Shown here piece after piece: positions 9,542 to 15,606 of a stretch of DNA of 15,664 nt (position 1 is its first letter; each line of letters opens with the position of its first letter). Below the pieces are notes generated by a model. It saw nothing but the letters and a program-made list of their open reading frames with translations. It was not told where the DNA came from and made no database searches. The stretch lies in assembly GCA_004195335.1 (NCBI GenBank), contig SDWK01000420.1:1-15664 (forward strand). Direction: 5' to 3'. The position numbers and the translations under genes were made by a program. Origin of the DNA: Shewanella sp. (GTDB lineage: Bacteria; Pseudomonadota; Gammaproteobacteria; Enterobacterales; Shewanellaceae).

Positions 9542-9676
9542 GAGTTAATTGAAAAAGACATTGGTCGAAAAAAAGACAAAAAAAGACCCAAAACTATTCC
9601 AATTGTTCTGGGTCCAGGGGAATGGCTCTACCTAAAGAGCCGTGCGCTACTGTTGAGATCCTCACGGAATTAACTC
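9542..9676. repeat. Structured intergenic element bounded by a 9-bp inverted repeat
   Basis: GAGTTAATT (9542-9550) and AATTAACTC (9668-9676) form a perfect inverted repeat around 117 bases. Inside are three stems in series: GACCCAAAAC (9585-9594) with GTTCTGGGTC (9605-9614, one mismatch); GGCTCT (9624-9629) with AGAGCC (9636-9641); and CCGTG (9640-9644) with CACGG (9663-9667). The last two share two bases. The first stem doubles as the rsmF terminator. The whole could be the folded 3' end of the rsmF messenger, a released small RNA, or a small mobile or repetitive element. It starts one base after the tatD stop codon. Confidence 0.45.
9578..9614 (-). terminator. Rho-independent terminator for rsmF
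   Basis: Read on the minus strand, a ten-base stem with one mismatch and a ten-base loop is followed directly by seven T (9584 down to 9578). A second seven-T run follows shortly after (9574-9568). It lies about 143 bases past the rsmF stop, so the messenger would carry a long structured 3' tail. On the plus strand no T tract follows, so it is unlikely to be an efficient terminator for tatD. Confidence 0.75.
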
Positions 9677-9757
9677 TCTGGCTATTAGTGTAGTAGAGAG
9701 AGATAACTCCTAGCGAGAAAATGACTAATTTTTAATGTCACTTTGTAACTAAATGTT

Positions 9758-11194
9758 TCAAGCAGTTATGCTGGCGTCTGAATCGGCAATTTTATCCCGG
9801 ACTAAATCTCTGGGTAGACTATTTTTCAGTCGGCTCCCCAAGTGTTTTGCCACACCTAATGCAGACTCATGGTAGGTCACTATCAGCTCTCCCTGTGGTT
9901 TGCCACCATCAGTCAGGGGAATATCTCTTCCCATCAAGTATTGTATCGCCTGTGCTTGGGACAGTTCATAACCTGTCGATTTTTCAGCTAAGGCCACGAT
10001 GGCTTCATGCCTTGCCTTAAAGCCTTTTTTCAGCCCATCAGCGAGTTTTATGCCAATTCTTTGAAATCTCATTTTGCCGATTAACGTGCTCATACGAGCC
10101 GGGAATAACCAATACTCCAGATCTCGCACCATGAGCATGTCATTGGTGGGAATGTCGATACCAAAGGTTTGTTTGAAATACTGGCGCAGTTCAAGTTCAA
10201 CTTTCGACGCTATGGGGGTAAACGGAAAGTTTTTCTGTTTCTTTGGCTCAGGTTTTTGCCTTTCAACATCACAGGTTTTGGTGATTTTCGCGATGAAAAA
10301 CCCCTCACTATCAAAAATTTGAGGCCATACATGAAGGAAACCTTCATCCGTGCAAGCTTTGTCTGCATTGGGAAAGAGCGTGGCAAGGGATTCAAACGCT
10401 ACCGCCTCAGGAAATGTAGATTTGAGGTGTTCACACACGTCTTGATTTTCCAATTTGCTCAGTGCACAGGTGGAATAGACCAAGCTTCCGCCTGTTTTCA
10501 ACGCCAGAAAGGCTGATTCAAGTAATGCTTTTTGGGTTTCGGCGATGGTGCTGTTTTCCGCTAATCCCCAATTATTAAGTGCTAAGGGATCTTTTCGAAT
10601 GGTGCCTTCGCCACTACAGGGAGCGTCGAGTAAAATAGCATCGAATTGGTCATACATGTATTCACCGAATACTCTGGCATCGAAGTGGGTGAGGGCGGTG
10701 TTACTGACTCCCATTCTAAGTACATTGGCGTGAAGTACCTTTACGCGACTCGATGAATATTCATTAGCGATCAGTAGGCCTGAGTTCTCCATCATTGCTG
10801 CTATTTGAGTAGTCTTGGAGCCGGGAGCCGAAGCCATATCGAGTACGGTGTGTTCAGCCTTGTCTGCTAACGTCGAAAATAGCGCTATGGGTGGTAACAT
10901 CGAGCTGGCTTCTTGAATATAAAACAGGCCCTGTAGGTGTTCTACTGTGTTACCTAATTGCACGTTATTGTCGAGTGAGATCCAAAAGCCGTCCTGACAC
11001 CAAGGTATAGGGTCGAGTGTCCACCCTTTAGGCGCCATCAATGCGATGAAATCTTGGGATGAGATTTTTAGCGTATTGATACGTATAGAAGGCCGCAAAG
11101 GTTTACTGCTGTAGCTGATAAAATCATCCATTGAGAGATGAGCCGGCATATCTTTAGCAATACTCTTGATAAAATCTTGATTTAGTTGAACCAT
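9758..11194 (-). CDS. rsmF: 16S rRNA m5C1407 methyltransferase RsmF (YebU)
   Basis: SAM-dependent RNA cytosine-C5 methyltransferase acting on C1407 of 16S rRNA in the 30S subunit. The 478-residue protein matches E. coli RsmF (479). The SAM-binding motif is DMASAPGSKTTQ (119-130). The two family cysteines are C193 in DAPCSGEGT and C243 in YSTCALSKLENQ; the latter would be the catalytic nucleophile and the former helps release product. The C-terminal part (about 300-478) fits the PUA-like RNA-binding domains of this subfamily. The ribosome site is weak (AGAG). It converges on tatD and is divergent from the SpmAB-like gene. Confidence 0.95.
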   Translation of the reverse strand: MVQLNQDFIKSIAKDMPAHLSMDDFISYSSKPLRPSIRINTLKISSQDFIALMAPKGWTLDPIPWCQDGFWISLDNNVQLGNTVEHLQGLFYIQEASSMLPPIALFSTLADKAEHTVLDMASAPGSKTTQIAAMMENSGLLIANEYSSSRVKVLHANVLRMGVSNTALTHFDARVFGEYMYDQFDAILLDAPCSGEGTIRKDPLALNNWGLAENSTIAETQKALLESAFLALKTGGSLVYSTCALSKLENQDVCEHLKSTFPEAVAFESLATLFPNADKACTDEGFLHVWPQIFDSEGFFIAKITKTCDVERQKPEPKKQKNFPFTPIASKVELELRQYFKQTFGIDIPTNDMLMVRDLEYWLFPARMSTLIGKMRFQRIGIKLADGLKKGFKARHEAIVALAEKSTGYELSQAQAIQYLMGRDIPLTDGGKPQGELIVTYHESALGVAKHLGSRLKNSLPRDLVRDKIADSDASITA

Positions 11195-11234
11195 AGGACT
11201 CTGACAGTTATCTAACGGTGTGTCTTTTGGCGCG

Positions 11235-11243
11235 ATTATATCA
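11235..11243 (-). promoter_or_regulatory. Extended -10 promoter of rsmF
   Basis: On the minus strand the sequence reads TGATATAAT: a perfect TATAAT hexamer with the TGn extension. No good -35 is seen, as is common for extended -10 promoters. The transcript would start near 11228, about 34 bases before the rsmF ATG. I could not identify a matching plus-strand promoter for the divergent gene in the same gap. Confidence 0.65.
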
Positions 11244-11379
11244 TAGCATTCAGTGGCTCGCTCTTAAGCGAACACCATTGAGGCTGTGTGCAACACGCTT
11301 CAGTTCTAAGCAGCAATAAGAATGCTCGGGCTTGTGACATTAGAAAGCGCAGATTCAGTTTTAATTAAAAGGAAGTGGT

Positions 11380-12606
11380 GTGTTAAATCGAATTTGGTTT
11401 TTTTTCTTTATGACTGCCATGCTGGCTATTGGTGTCCAACTCTTTAATGGGCAGTTGGATGTACTATCCGCGTCAGTGACCGCACTATTTGATAGCTCGA
11501 AACTTGCAGCCGAAATAGCCTTGGGGTTAATTGGTGTACTCTCTTTATGGATGGGTCTGATGCGAGTTGGCGAGAAAGCCGGCGTTGTCGGTTTTTTTGC
11601 TAAAATTTTTGAACCTCTCTTGTCCAGATTGATGCCTGAAGTGCCTAAAGGTCATCCCGCGTACGGCAGTATCACCATGAATCTGACGGCTAATATTTTG
11701 GGCCTAGATAATGCTGCGACGCCACTTGGGCTTAAAGCGATGCAAGATCTACAGACGCTGAATCCGAACAAAAGTGTCGCAACCAATGCTCAGATCCTGT
11801 TTTTGGTACTCAATACTTCGTCGGTGACCTTAGTGCCTGTTACGGTCTTTCTGTATCGGGCACAACAGGGCGCTGCTGCGCCGGCAGATATCTTTCTGCC
11901 CATACTCTTGGCCACCTCAGCTTCAACCATAGTGGGGGTATTGGTGGTCGCGATGTTTCAGCGTTTGTCTTTGTTAAACAGCGTTATCTTGGGCTATGGC
12001 GCATTAATTTTTGGCTCAATTATGGCGTTGGTTTTCTATTTGGGAACACTCACCACGACGGCGATAGGCACGCTATCTACTGCGATGGGCAACGGTATAC
12101 TTCTGTTACTCGTGTTTAGTTTTATTCTTGTTGCCGGATTACGCAAGGTGGCTGTCTATGATGAGTTTATTGTCGGCGCTAAAGAAGGATTTTCACAGTC
12201 GATAAAGCTTATCCCTTATCTGCTTGCGATGTTGCTGGCGATTGCCATGCTCAGGGCATCGGGAGCCTTAGATTATCTGTTACATCTGATCTCTTCGATT
12301 GTCACTGCAGTGGGGGGAGACACCCGTTTTGTCGATGCCTTACCGACGGGCATAATGAAACCGTTTAGTGGTTCAGGTGCCAGAGCCATGATGTTAGAGA
12401 CCATGGAACATCATGGTGTCGACTCGTTTGCGGGGCGTTTGGCTGCGATATTTCAGGGGAGTACGGAGACGACTTTCTATGTATTGGCGGTGTATTTTGG
12501 TGCAGTGGGGATCCGCAACGGTCGTCATGCGCTGGCATGCGGCTTAACGGCAGATTTGGCGGGTATTCTTGCCGCAATTTTTGTCTGCTATCAATTTTAT
12601 GGTTAA
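11380..12606 (+). CDS. Fused SpmA-SpmB family membrane protein (nucleoside-recognition/Gate domains)
   Basis: Inner-membrane protein of 408 residues joining, in one chain, the two halves that are separate proteins in Bacillus (SpmA about 196, SpmB about 178 residues). The SpmA-like half holds NLTANILGLDNAATPLGLKA (101-120). The SpmB-like half holds ALPTGIMKPFSGSGARAMMLE-type sequence (320-340) and GSTETTFYVLAVYFGAVGI (360-378). Hydrophobic stretches throughout, roughly at 5-22, 44-62, 138-158, 170-192, 200-222, 238-254, 277-292 and 385-406, indicate many membrane passes. The start is GTG, preceded by AAGGAAG. In Bacillus these proteins affect spore-core dehydration; here no sporulation is expected and the transported or sensed molecule is unknown. 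It appears to be a single-gene transcript. Confidence 0.85.
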   Translation: MLNRIWFFFFMTAMLAIGVQLFNGQLDVLSASVTALFDSSKLAAEIALGLIGVLSLWMGLMRVGEKAGVVGFFAKIFEPLLSRLMPEVPKGHPAYGSITMNLTANILGLDNAATPLGLKAMQDLQTLNPNKSVATNAQILFLVLNTSSVTLVPVTVFLYRAQQGAAAPADIFLPILLATSASTIVGVLVVAMFQRLSLLNSVILGYGALIFGSIMALVFYLGTLTTTAIGTLSTAMGNGILLLLVFSFILVAGLRKVAVYDEFIVGAKEGFSQSIKLIPYLLAMLLAIAMLRASGALDYLLHLISSIVTAVGGDTRFVDALPTGIMKPFSGSGARAMMLETMEHHGVDSFAGRLAAIFQGSTETTFYVLAVYFGAVGIRNGRHALACGLTADLAGILAAIFVCYQFYG

Positions 12607-12615
12607 GGAGTGATA

Positions 12616-12654
12616 GGACAGTCAGTTAAAGGTGCGTTAACACCAAGACTGTCC
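12616..12654 (+). other. Nested hairpin after the SpmAB-like gene
   Basis: GGACAGTC (12616-12623) pairs perfectly with GACTGTCC (12647-12654). Within the loop GGTG (12631-12634) pairs with CACC (12641-12644). It begins ten bases after the stop codon, where a terminator is expected, but no T tract follows. It may be a factor-dependent terminator or a messenger-stabilising structure. Confidence 0.4.
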
Positions 12655-12781
12655 GACACAATGCAGTCCAATGCTGAGCCTGTAAAGATTTTTTAGTGCC
12701 TTGTCTAAGCTTGATAAGGCTAATTGGAATATAGTTCGAATGAAGGGGCTTGGGACTTATCGATTGAGAGATCCATTGCCA

Positions 12782-12808
12782 AGCAGGGAGGCTGATGCGA
12801 ACCCTGCT
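12782..12808 (-). other. Hairpin downstream of the outer-membrane protein gene
   Basis: AGCAGGG (12782-12788) and CCCTGCT (12802-12808) form a seven-base stem with a 13-base loop, 39 bases past the stop codon of the leftward gene. There is no T tract on the minus strand, so termination is only suggested. Between this hairpin and the one at 12616 lies a third weak stem-loop (GCCTTGTC with GATAAGGC, near 12700-12720, one G-T pair) and nothing coding. Confidence 0.35.
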
Positions 12809-12846
12809 GCCTAATATGGTTGAATGTGGATCAGTTTTTGATCGAC

Positions 12847-13740
12847 TTAAAAATGATAGCTTACCGACAGCATAGGTCCGATAAAGCTGTATGACAGGTT
12901 GTAATTGGCTATGTTCGCGTCATCAATCCCCGACTTCTGGGCGTAGTCTACATCGACTTCATAATAGTTAAATGCGGCGCTCATATGCCAATTCTTGCTT
13001 ATCTCGGCTTCAATCCCGGCTCTTACATCGATTAAGCGTCCTTTTAAGTCATCGAGCTTTATTTGAAAGTACTGAGCGTGAGCGCTAAAGCTAAATCCTG
13101 GTGCGAACTCGTAGGTACCATAAAGCCCTATATCGGGAAGCGGTGCGGTTATTTTTTCATCTACAACATTGGGGATTGCAGATACTCCACAGCCATCGAT
13201 ATTCTCGCCTTCGATACAGGCACCGATCGTGCCTTCAAACCCAGTTTTAATAAACATGGCGTGCAGACCCAGAGAAATCCCTATGTTGTAGTTATTGCCT
13301 TGATAGAAATTGTAACCATAACCAATTCTGGCAATATCGATATTAAGCGTTGTCTTGAGCTGACTACCCACTTTAACATCGAATATTTTATCATCAATAT
13401 CGACCTGGAAAGGTGTTGAGAGACTCTGAACTGTTGCATTTCTATGAAGTTGTTTCCAATCGATAAACATTAAATGTTTATCGTTGAAGTGATGAAATAT
13501 TTCGAAAAAAGGCAGGAATTGAGTTTCTTCAAGATTCAGGTCTTGTTCAAAATCAATCTTAAAGTCTTCACCTAAAACTGGGTTAGTGACATCCATGCTC
13601 GAGTTTGAATTAGAGTAAAACCCTCCAATTCTAATCACAGTTTTACTTTCAGCGTTACTGACTAATGGACTATCGTCTGCGGCTAAACAGGGACTAGTAG
13701 CTATCAGAGCTAAAACTGAGATGCCTAATCTTTTTAACAT
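12847..13740 (-). CDS. Uncharacterised outer-membrane beta-barrel protein
   Basis: Predicted secreted 297-residue protein. A signal peptide, MLKRLGISVLALIATSPCLA, ends in a typical cleavage site before ADD. The mature part alternates hydrophobic and polar residues in strand-length blocks with Gly/aromatic turns, and it ends in SVSYHF: the terminal Phe preceded by alternating hydrophobics is the signal recognised by the BAM assembly complex. I estimate a small barrel. A loop with two cysteines (GACIEGENIDGCG, about 179-191) could form a disulfide. It resembles barrel proteins I associate with Shewanella and Vibrio, but I cannot assign a named family or substrate. Its ribosome site GTGGAG is good. 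It is preceded by a duplicated start region (13726-13791). It stands alone between convergent and codirectional neighbours. Confidence 0.8.
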   Translation of the reverse strand: MLKRLGISVLALIATSPCLAADDSPLVSNAESKTVIRIGGFYSNSNSSMDVTNPVLGEDFKIDFEQDLNLEETQFLPFFEIFHHFNDKHLMFIDWKQLHRNATVQSLSTPFQVDIDDKIFDVKVGSQLKTTLNIDIARIGYGYNFYQGNNYNIGISLGLHAMFIKTGFEGTIGACIEGENIDGCGVSAIPNVVDEKITAPLPDIGLYGTYEFAPGFSFSAHAQYFQIKLDDLKGRLIDVRAGIEAEISKNWHMSAAFNYYEVDVDYAQKSGIDDANIANYNLSYSFIGPMLSVSYHF

Positions 13741-13791
13741 TAAGGCGACTCCACAAATAATCTTTTTACCATTTAAGGTGACTCCACAAAT
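13726..13791 (-). repeat. Tandem duplication of about 33 bp covering ribosome site and start codon
   Basis: Two adjacent copies (13727-13758 and 13759-13791) differ at only three positions: two substitutions and one inserted base. On the minus strand each copy holds GTGGAG, a spacer, ATG and the codons for a K-R-L run. The gene-proximal copy supplies the real start of the outer-membrane protein. The distal copy therefore supplies a second, complete translation-initiation region. A third, badly decayed copy may continue to about 13815 but I would not insist on it. Confidence 0.9.
13740..13772 (-). CDS. Ten-codon leader ORF coupled to the outer-membrane protein gene
   Basis: Reads M-V-K-R-L-F-V-E-S-P-stop. 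It has its own GTGGAG ribosome site nine bases upstream, and its TAA stop shares one base with the ATG of the barrel gene (TAATG). It arises from the upstream duplicate of the gene start. It could couple or tune translation of the outer-membrane protein, or be a by-product of the duplication. Seen directly in sequence; expression is inferred. Confidence 0.35.
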   Translation of the reverse strand: MVKRLFVESP

Positions 13792-13846
13792 ATTCTTATT
13801 ATTATTTTAAGTTATTGATTCTATATAAATGAATATTTCTATGACC

Positions 13847-13875
13847 GTTATACTAGCAGTTTGCTTCTATTTGTG
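13847..13875 (-). promoter_or_regulatory. Weak promoter candidate for the outer-membrane protein gene
   Basis: On the minus strand CACAAA and TATAAC (5 of 6) are separated by 17 bases, which would start transcription near 13840 and give a leader of about 100 bases before the barrel gene. Another -10-like TAGAAT lies at 13818-13823. Neither has a good -35, so the true promoter is uncertain. Confidence 0.3.
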
Positions 13876-13934
13876 AATGATTTGTATCAAAAAATGTCAC
13901 AAAAAATACACTTTATTGCGGTTTTGTAGGCGAA

Positions 13935-13989
13935 ATCCCCAAACGACCTCGAAATGCAGGGTTTAGCATGTTTGAAGTCACTTGGGTAT
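13935..13989. repeat. REP-like extragenic palindrome
   Basis: Arms 13935-13957 and 13966-13989 pair through ATGC/GCAT at the base of the 8-base loop AGGGTTTA. They continue outward with one bulge and four mismatches to ATCCCC at one end and GGGTAT at the other. The right arm segment TTGAAGTCACTTGGGTATA resembles dispersed intergenic repeats I recall from Shewanella and Vibrio. It sits in the 364-base stretch between the barrel gene and dgkA (13741-14104), which otherwise holds the duplication, promoter candidates and a hairpin. Confidence 0.6.
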
Positions 13990-14074
13990 ATCCCCTCAAT
14001 TATCTATAAGGAGTCGTCTTTTTATGAGTTGGTATGACTGATTCTGATGGGGGATTTCAGTTGTTATGAGGGGA

Positions 14075-14094
14075 GAGTCATCAGAAGATGACTC
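14075..14094 (-). terminator. Tetraloop hairpin after dgkA
   Basis: GAGTCATC (14075-14082) and GATGACTC (14087-14094) form a perfect eight-base stem with a four-base loop, ten bases past the dgkA stop. No T tract follows on the minus strand, so it is a terminator candidate rather than a classic intrinsic terminator. Confidence 0.45.
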
Positions 14095-14104
14095 AAATTT
14101 GAAA

Positions 14105-14476
14105 TTAAAGGTATCTGCTTCCAAGTATGATAGCCCAGGTAATGCCACATAAGGCCAGACTCATAAATACGGCTGCCGAAGCGACATCTTTGGCTTGGCC
14201 GCTCAAAGGGTGGATCTCATGCCCGATCCTATCGACTACGGCCTCTATTGCCGAATTTAACAACTCTACGATGAGGACAATAAAGAGGGTTAAAATTAAA
14301 AAAAGACGTTCAATAGTGGTGATATCAACTAAAAGCGCTATCGGTAGCATAATGATGGCTAACATCAGCTCTTGCCTAAACGCGGCTTCATGAGTCCATG
14401 CTAATTTAAGCCCTTGCATGGAGAACCCCGTGGCCCTAAATACGCGTTTTAATCCGTGATTATTTTCAGGTTTCAT
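14105..14476 (-). CDS. dgkA: Diacylglycerol kinase
   Basis: Small integral inner-membrane kinase that phosphorylates diacylglycerol to phosphatidic acid, recycling lipid released during membrane-derived oligosaccharide and envelope metabolism. The 123-residue protein (E. coli 122) has an amphipathic N-terminus and three membrane helices (about 35-50, 56-72 and 99-118). The conserved catalytic face is ELLNSAIEAVVDRIG, with E71, N74, E78 and D82, followed by K96-D97. E30 corresponds to E28 of E. coli. The ribosome site is modest (GGGA, close to the ATG). It is divergent from the ligase gene and stands alone. Confidence 0.96.
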   Translation of the reverse strand: MKPENNHGLKRVFRATGFSMQGLKLAWTHEAAFRQELMLAIIMLPIALLVDITTIERLFLILTLFIVLIVELLNSAIEAVVDRIGHEIHPLSGQAKDVASAAVFMSLALCGITWAIILGSRYL

Positions 14477-14535
14477 AACATCCCATCAGTTTTATTTTTA
14501 ACAGACGCTTTTACGCTCCGTGCTCATTGCGCGTG

Positions 14536-14564
14536 AGTATATCACCGTGAAATTTTCAGACCAA
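14536..14564 (-). promoter_or_regulatory. Sigma-70 promoter of dgkA
   Basis: On the minus strand TTGGTC (14559-14564) and TATACT (14536-14541) are separated by exactly 17 bases, and TGA directly before the hexamer gives an extended -10. Transcription would start near 14529, about 50 bases before the ATG. A perfect inverted repeat TTGCA-N4-TGCAA (14565-14578) abuts the -35 box on its upstream side. Confidence 0.65.
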
Positions 14565-14677
14565 TTGCATTTTTGCAACAAATCTACTGTATTTCCAGCA
14601 TTTGCCTGGTTGAACCAAACTGAAGTGATTGCTTTGTTGAACTTCGCGGCACGACTCCTTGAGTGTTAATAAAAGAT

Positions 14678-14707
14678 TTGGGGGCAATTGGCATCATGTC
14701 CTACACT
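14678..14707 (+). promoter_or_regulatory. Promoter candidate for the DNA ligase gene
   Basis: TTGGGG (14678-14683) and TACACT (14702-14707) are 18 bases apart. The match is partial in both boxes. It would start transcription near 14714, about 47 bases before the ATG. The remainder of the 284-base gap between dgkA and this gene contains the dgkA promoter and no further structure that I can name. Confidence 0.35.
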
Positions 14708-14760
14708 TGTCAGTGAGCTGAAGGAAGCAGCTTGAGTCATCACACGAAGGAGCGTTCACA

Positions 14761-15606
14761 ATGTCTTATACCCAAGCATGTCGGTTGTCCTTATTTTTTA
14801 TTCTCATCAATTTTTCAATTGGTCTTAGTGAAGCACATGTAAACGATATTCAGCTTGCCGTCGAGCAGCAGGTCGATGCGCCGGTCAGTGAATACCTTGT
14901 TAGCGAAAAACTCGATGGAGTGAGAGGCTATTGGGATGGCACTCAACTTTTTACACGTTCAGGAAGGCTGATATCTACGCCACCGTGGTTTACTCGTGGG
15001 TTTCCTGATTATGCTCTCGATGGTGAGTTATGGATGGGAAGAGAGACGTTTGAGCAGATGTCGTCATTAATAAGAAGTAAGCATCCCAATCAGGAGCTCT
15101 GGCGTGAGGTTAAGTTTATGGTGTTCGACTTGCCAACGCATAGCCAAGTGTTTGCCGAGCGATATGCTATAGCAAGAAGGGAGTTAGCGGCCAGCTCTAG
15201 CTATTTATCGGTTATAGAGCAGAAACATTTTGCCTCTGTACAAGCGCTTGATACTTGGTTTAGTCATGTCATTGAGCAAGGCGGTGAGGGCTTGATGTTA
15301 CACCATAATCAATCTCTTTATCTTAGTGGCAGAAACAAGGACGTGATAAAACTTAAGCCACTCTATGATGCTGAGGCACGGGTGATTGCTCATCAAGAGG
15401 GACAAGGTAAGTTTGATGGGATGTTAGGCGCATTAGTGGTTGAAACCCCCAGTGGGATCCGATTCAAACTCGGCACTGGATTTTCGATGAGTGAAAGGCG
15501 TCATCCACCAGAGATTGGCTCTATGGTCACTTATCAATACTCTGGACTCACGCAAAAAGGTACCCCAAGGTTTGCCAGCTTTCTTCGGATAAGATTTAAA
15601 GAGTGA
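14761..15606 (+). CDS. ligE: Minimal ATP-dependent DNA ligase, Lig E type, exported
   Basis: Seals nicks in duplex DNA by ATP-driven adenylation of a lysine. The nucleotidyltransferase motifs appear in order: motif I EKLDG with nucleophile K50, TRSGR (65-69, motif Ia), LDGEL (86-90, motif III), FMVFD (119-123, IIIa), EGLMLH (176-181, IV) and VIKLKP (195-200, V). An OB-fold domain follows (about 203-281). There is no separate DNA-binding domain. At 281 residues it fits the small Lig E group of Proteobacteria. A signal peptide (SLFFILINFSIGLSEA, about 10-25) predicts export to the periplasm. The ribosome site AAGGAG is strong. Roles in extracellular DNA, biofilm or DNA uptake are proposed for the group. 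It is not the replicative ligase, which is NAD-dependent. Confidence 0.92.
   Translation: MSYTQACRLSLFFILINFSIGLSEAHVNDIQLAVEQQVDAPVSEYLVSEKLDGVRGYWDGTQLFTRSGRLISTPPWFTRGFPDYALDGELWMGRETFEQMSSLIRSKHPNQELWREVKFMVFDLPTHSQVFAERYAIARRELAASSSYLSVIEQKHFASVQALDTWFSHVIEQGGEGLMLHHNQSLYLSGRNKDVIKLKPLYDAEARVIAHQEGQGKFDGMLGALVVETPSGIRFKLGTGFSMSERRHPPEIGSMVTYQYSGLTQKGTPRFASFLRIRFKE

Noticed and set aside
9440..9673. Open frame of 77 codons overlapping the end of tatD and the structured element
   Set aside because: It overlaps tatD out of frame, has no ribosome site, and its second half is simply the hairpin region read as protein.
9568..9757. Several GGA motifs on the minus strand, suggestive of a CsrA-sponge RNA
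   Set aside because: The number of GGA triplets is near what chance gives for this length, and they are not regularly placed in hairpin loops.
13860..13900. Possible CRP or Fur site upstream of the barrel gene
   Set aside because: Only one half-site of the CRP consensus is present and the Fur-like palindrome pairs at fewer than half of its positions.
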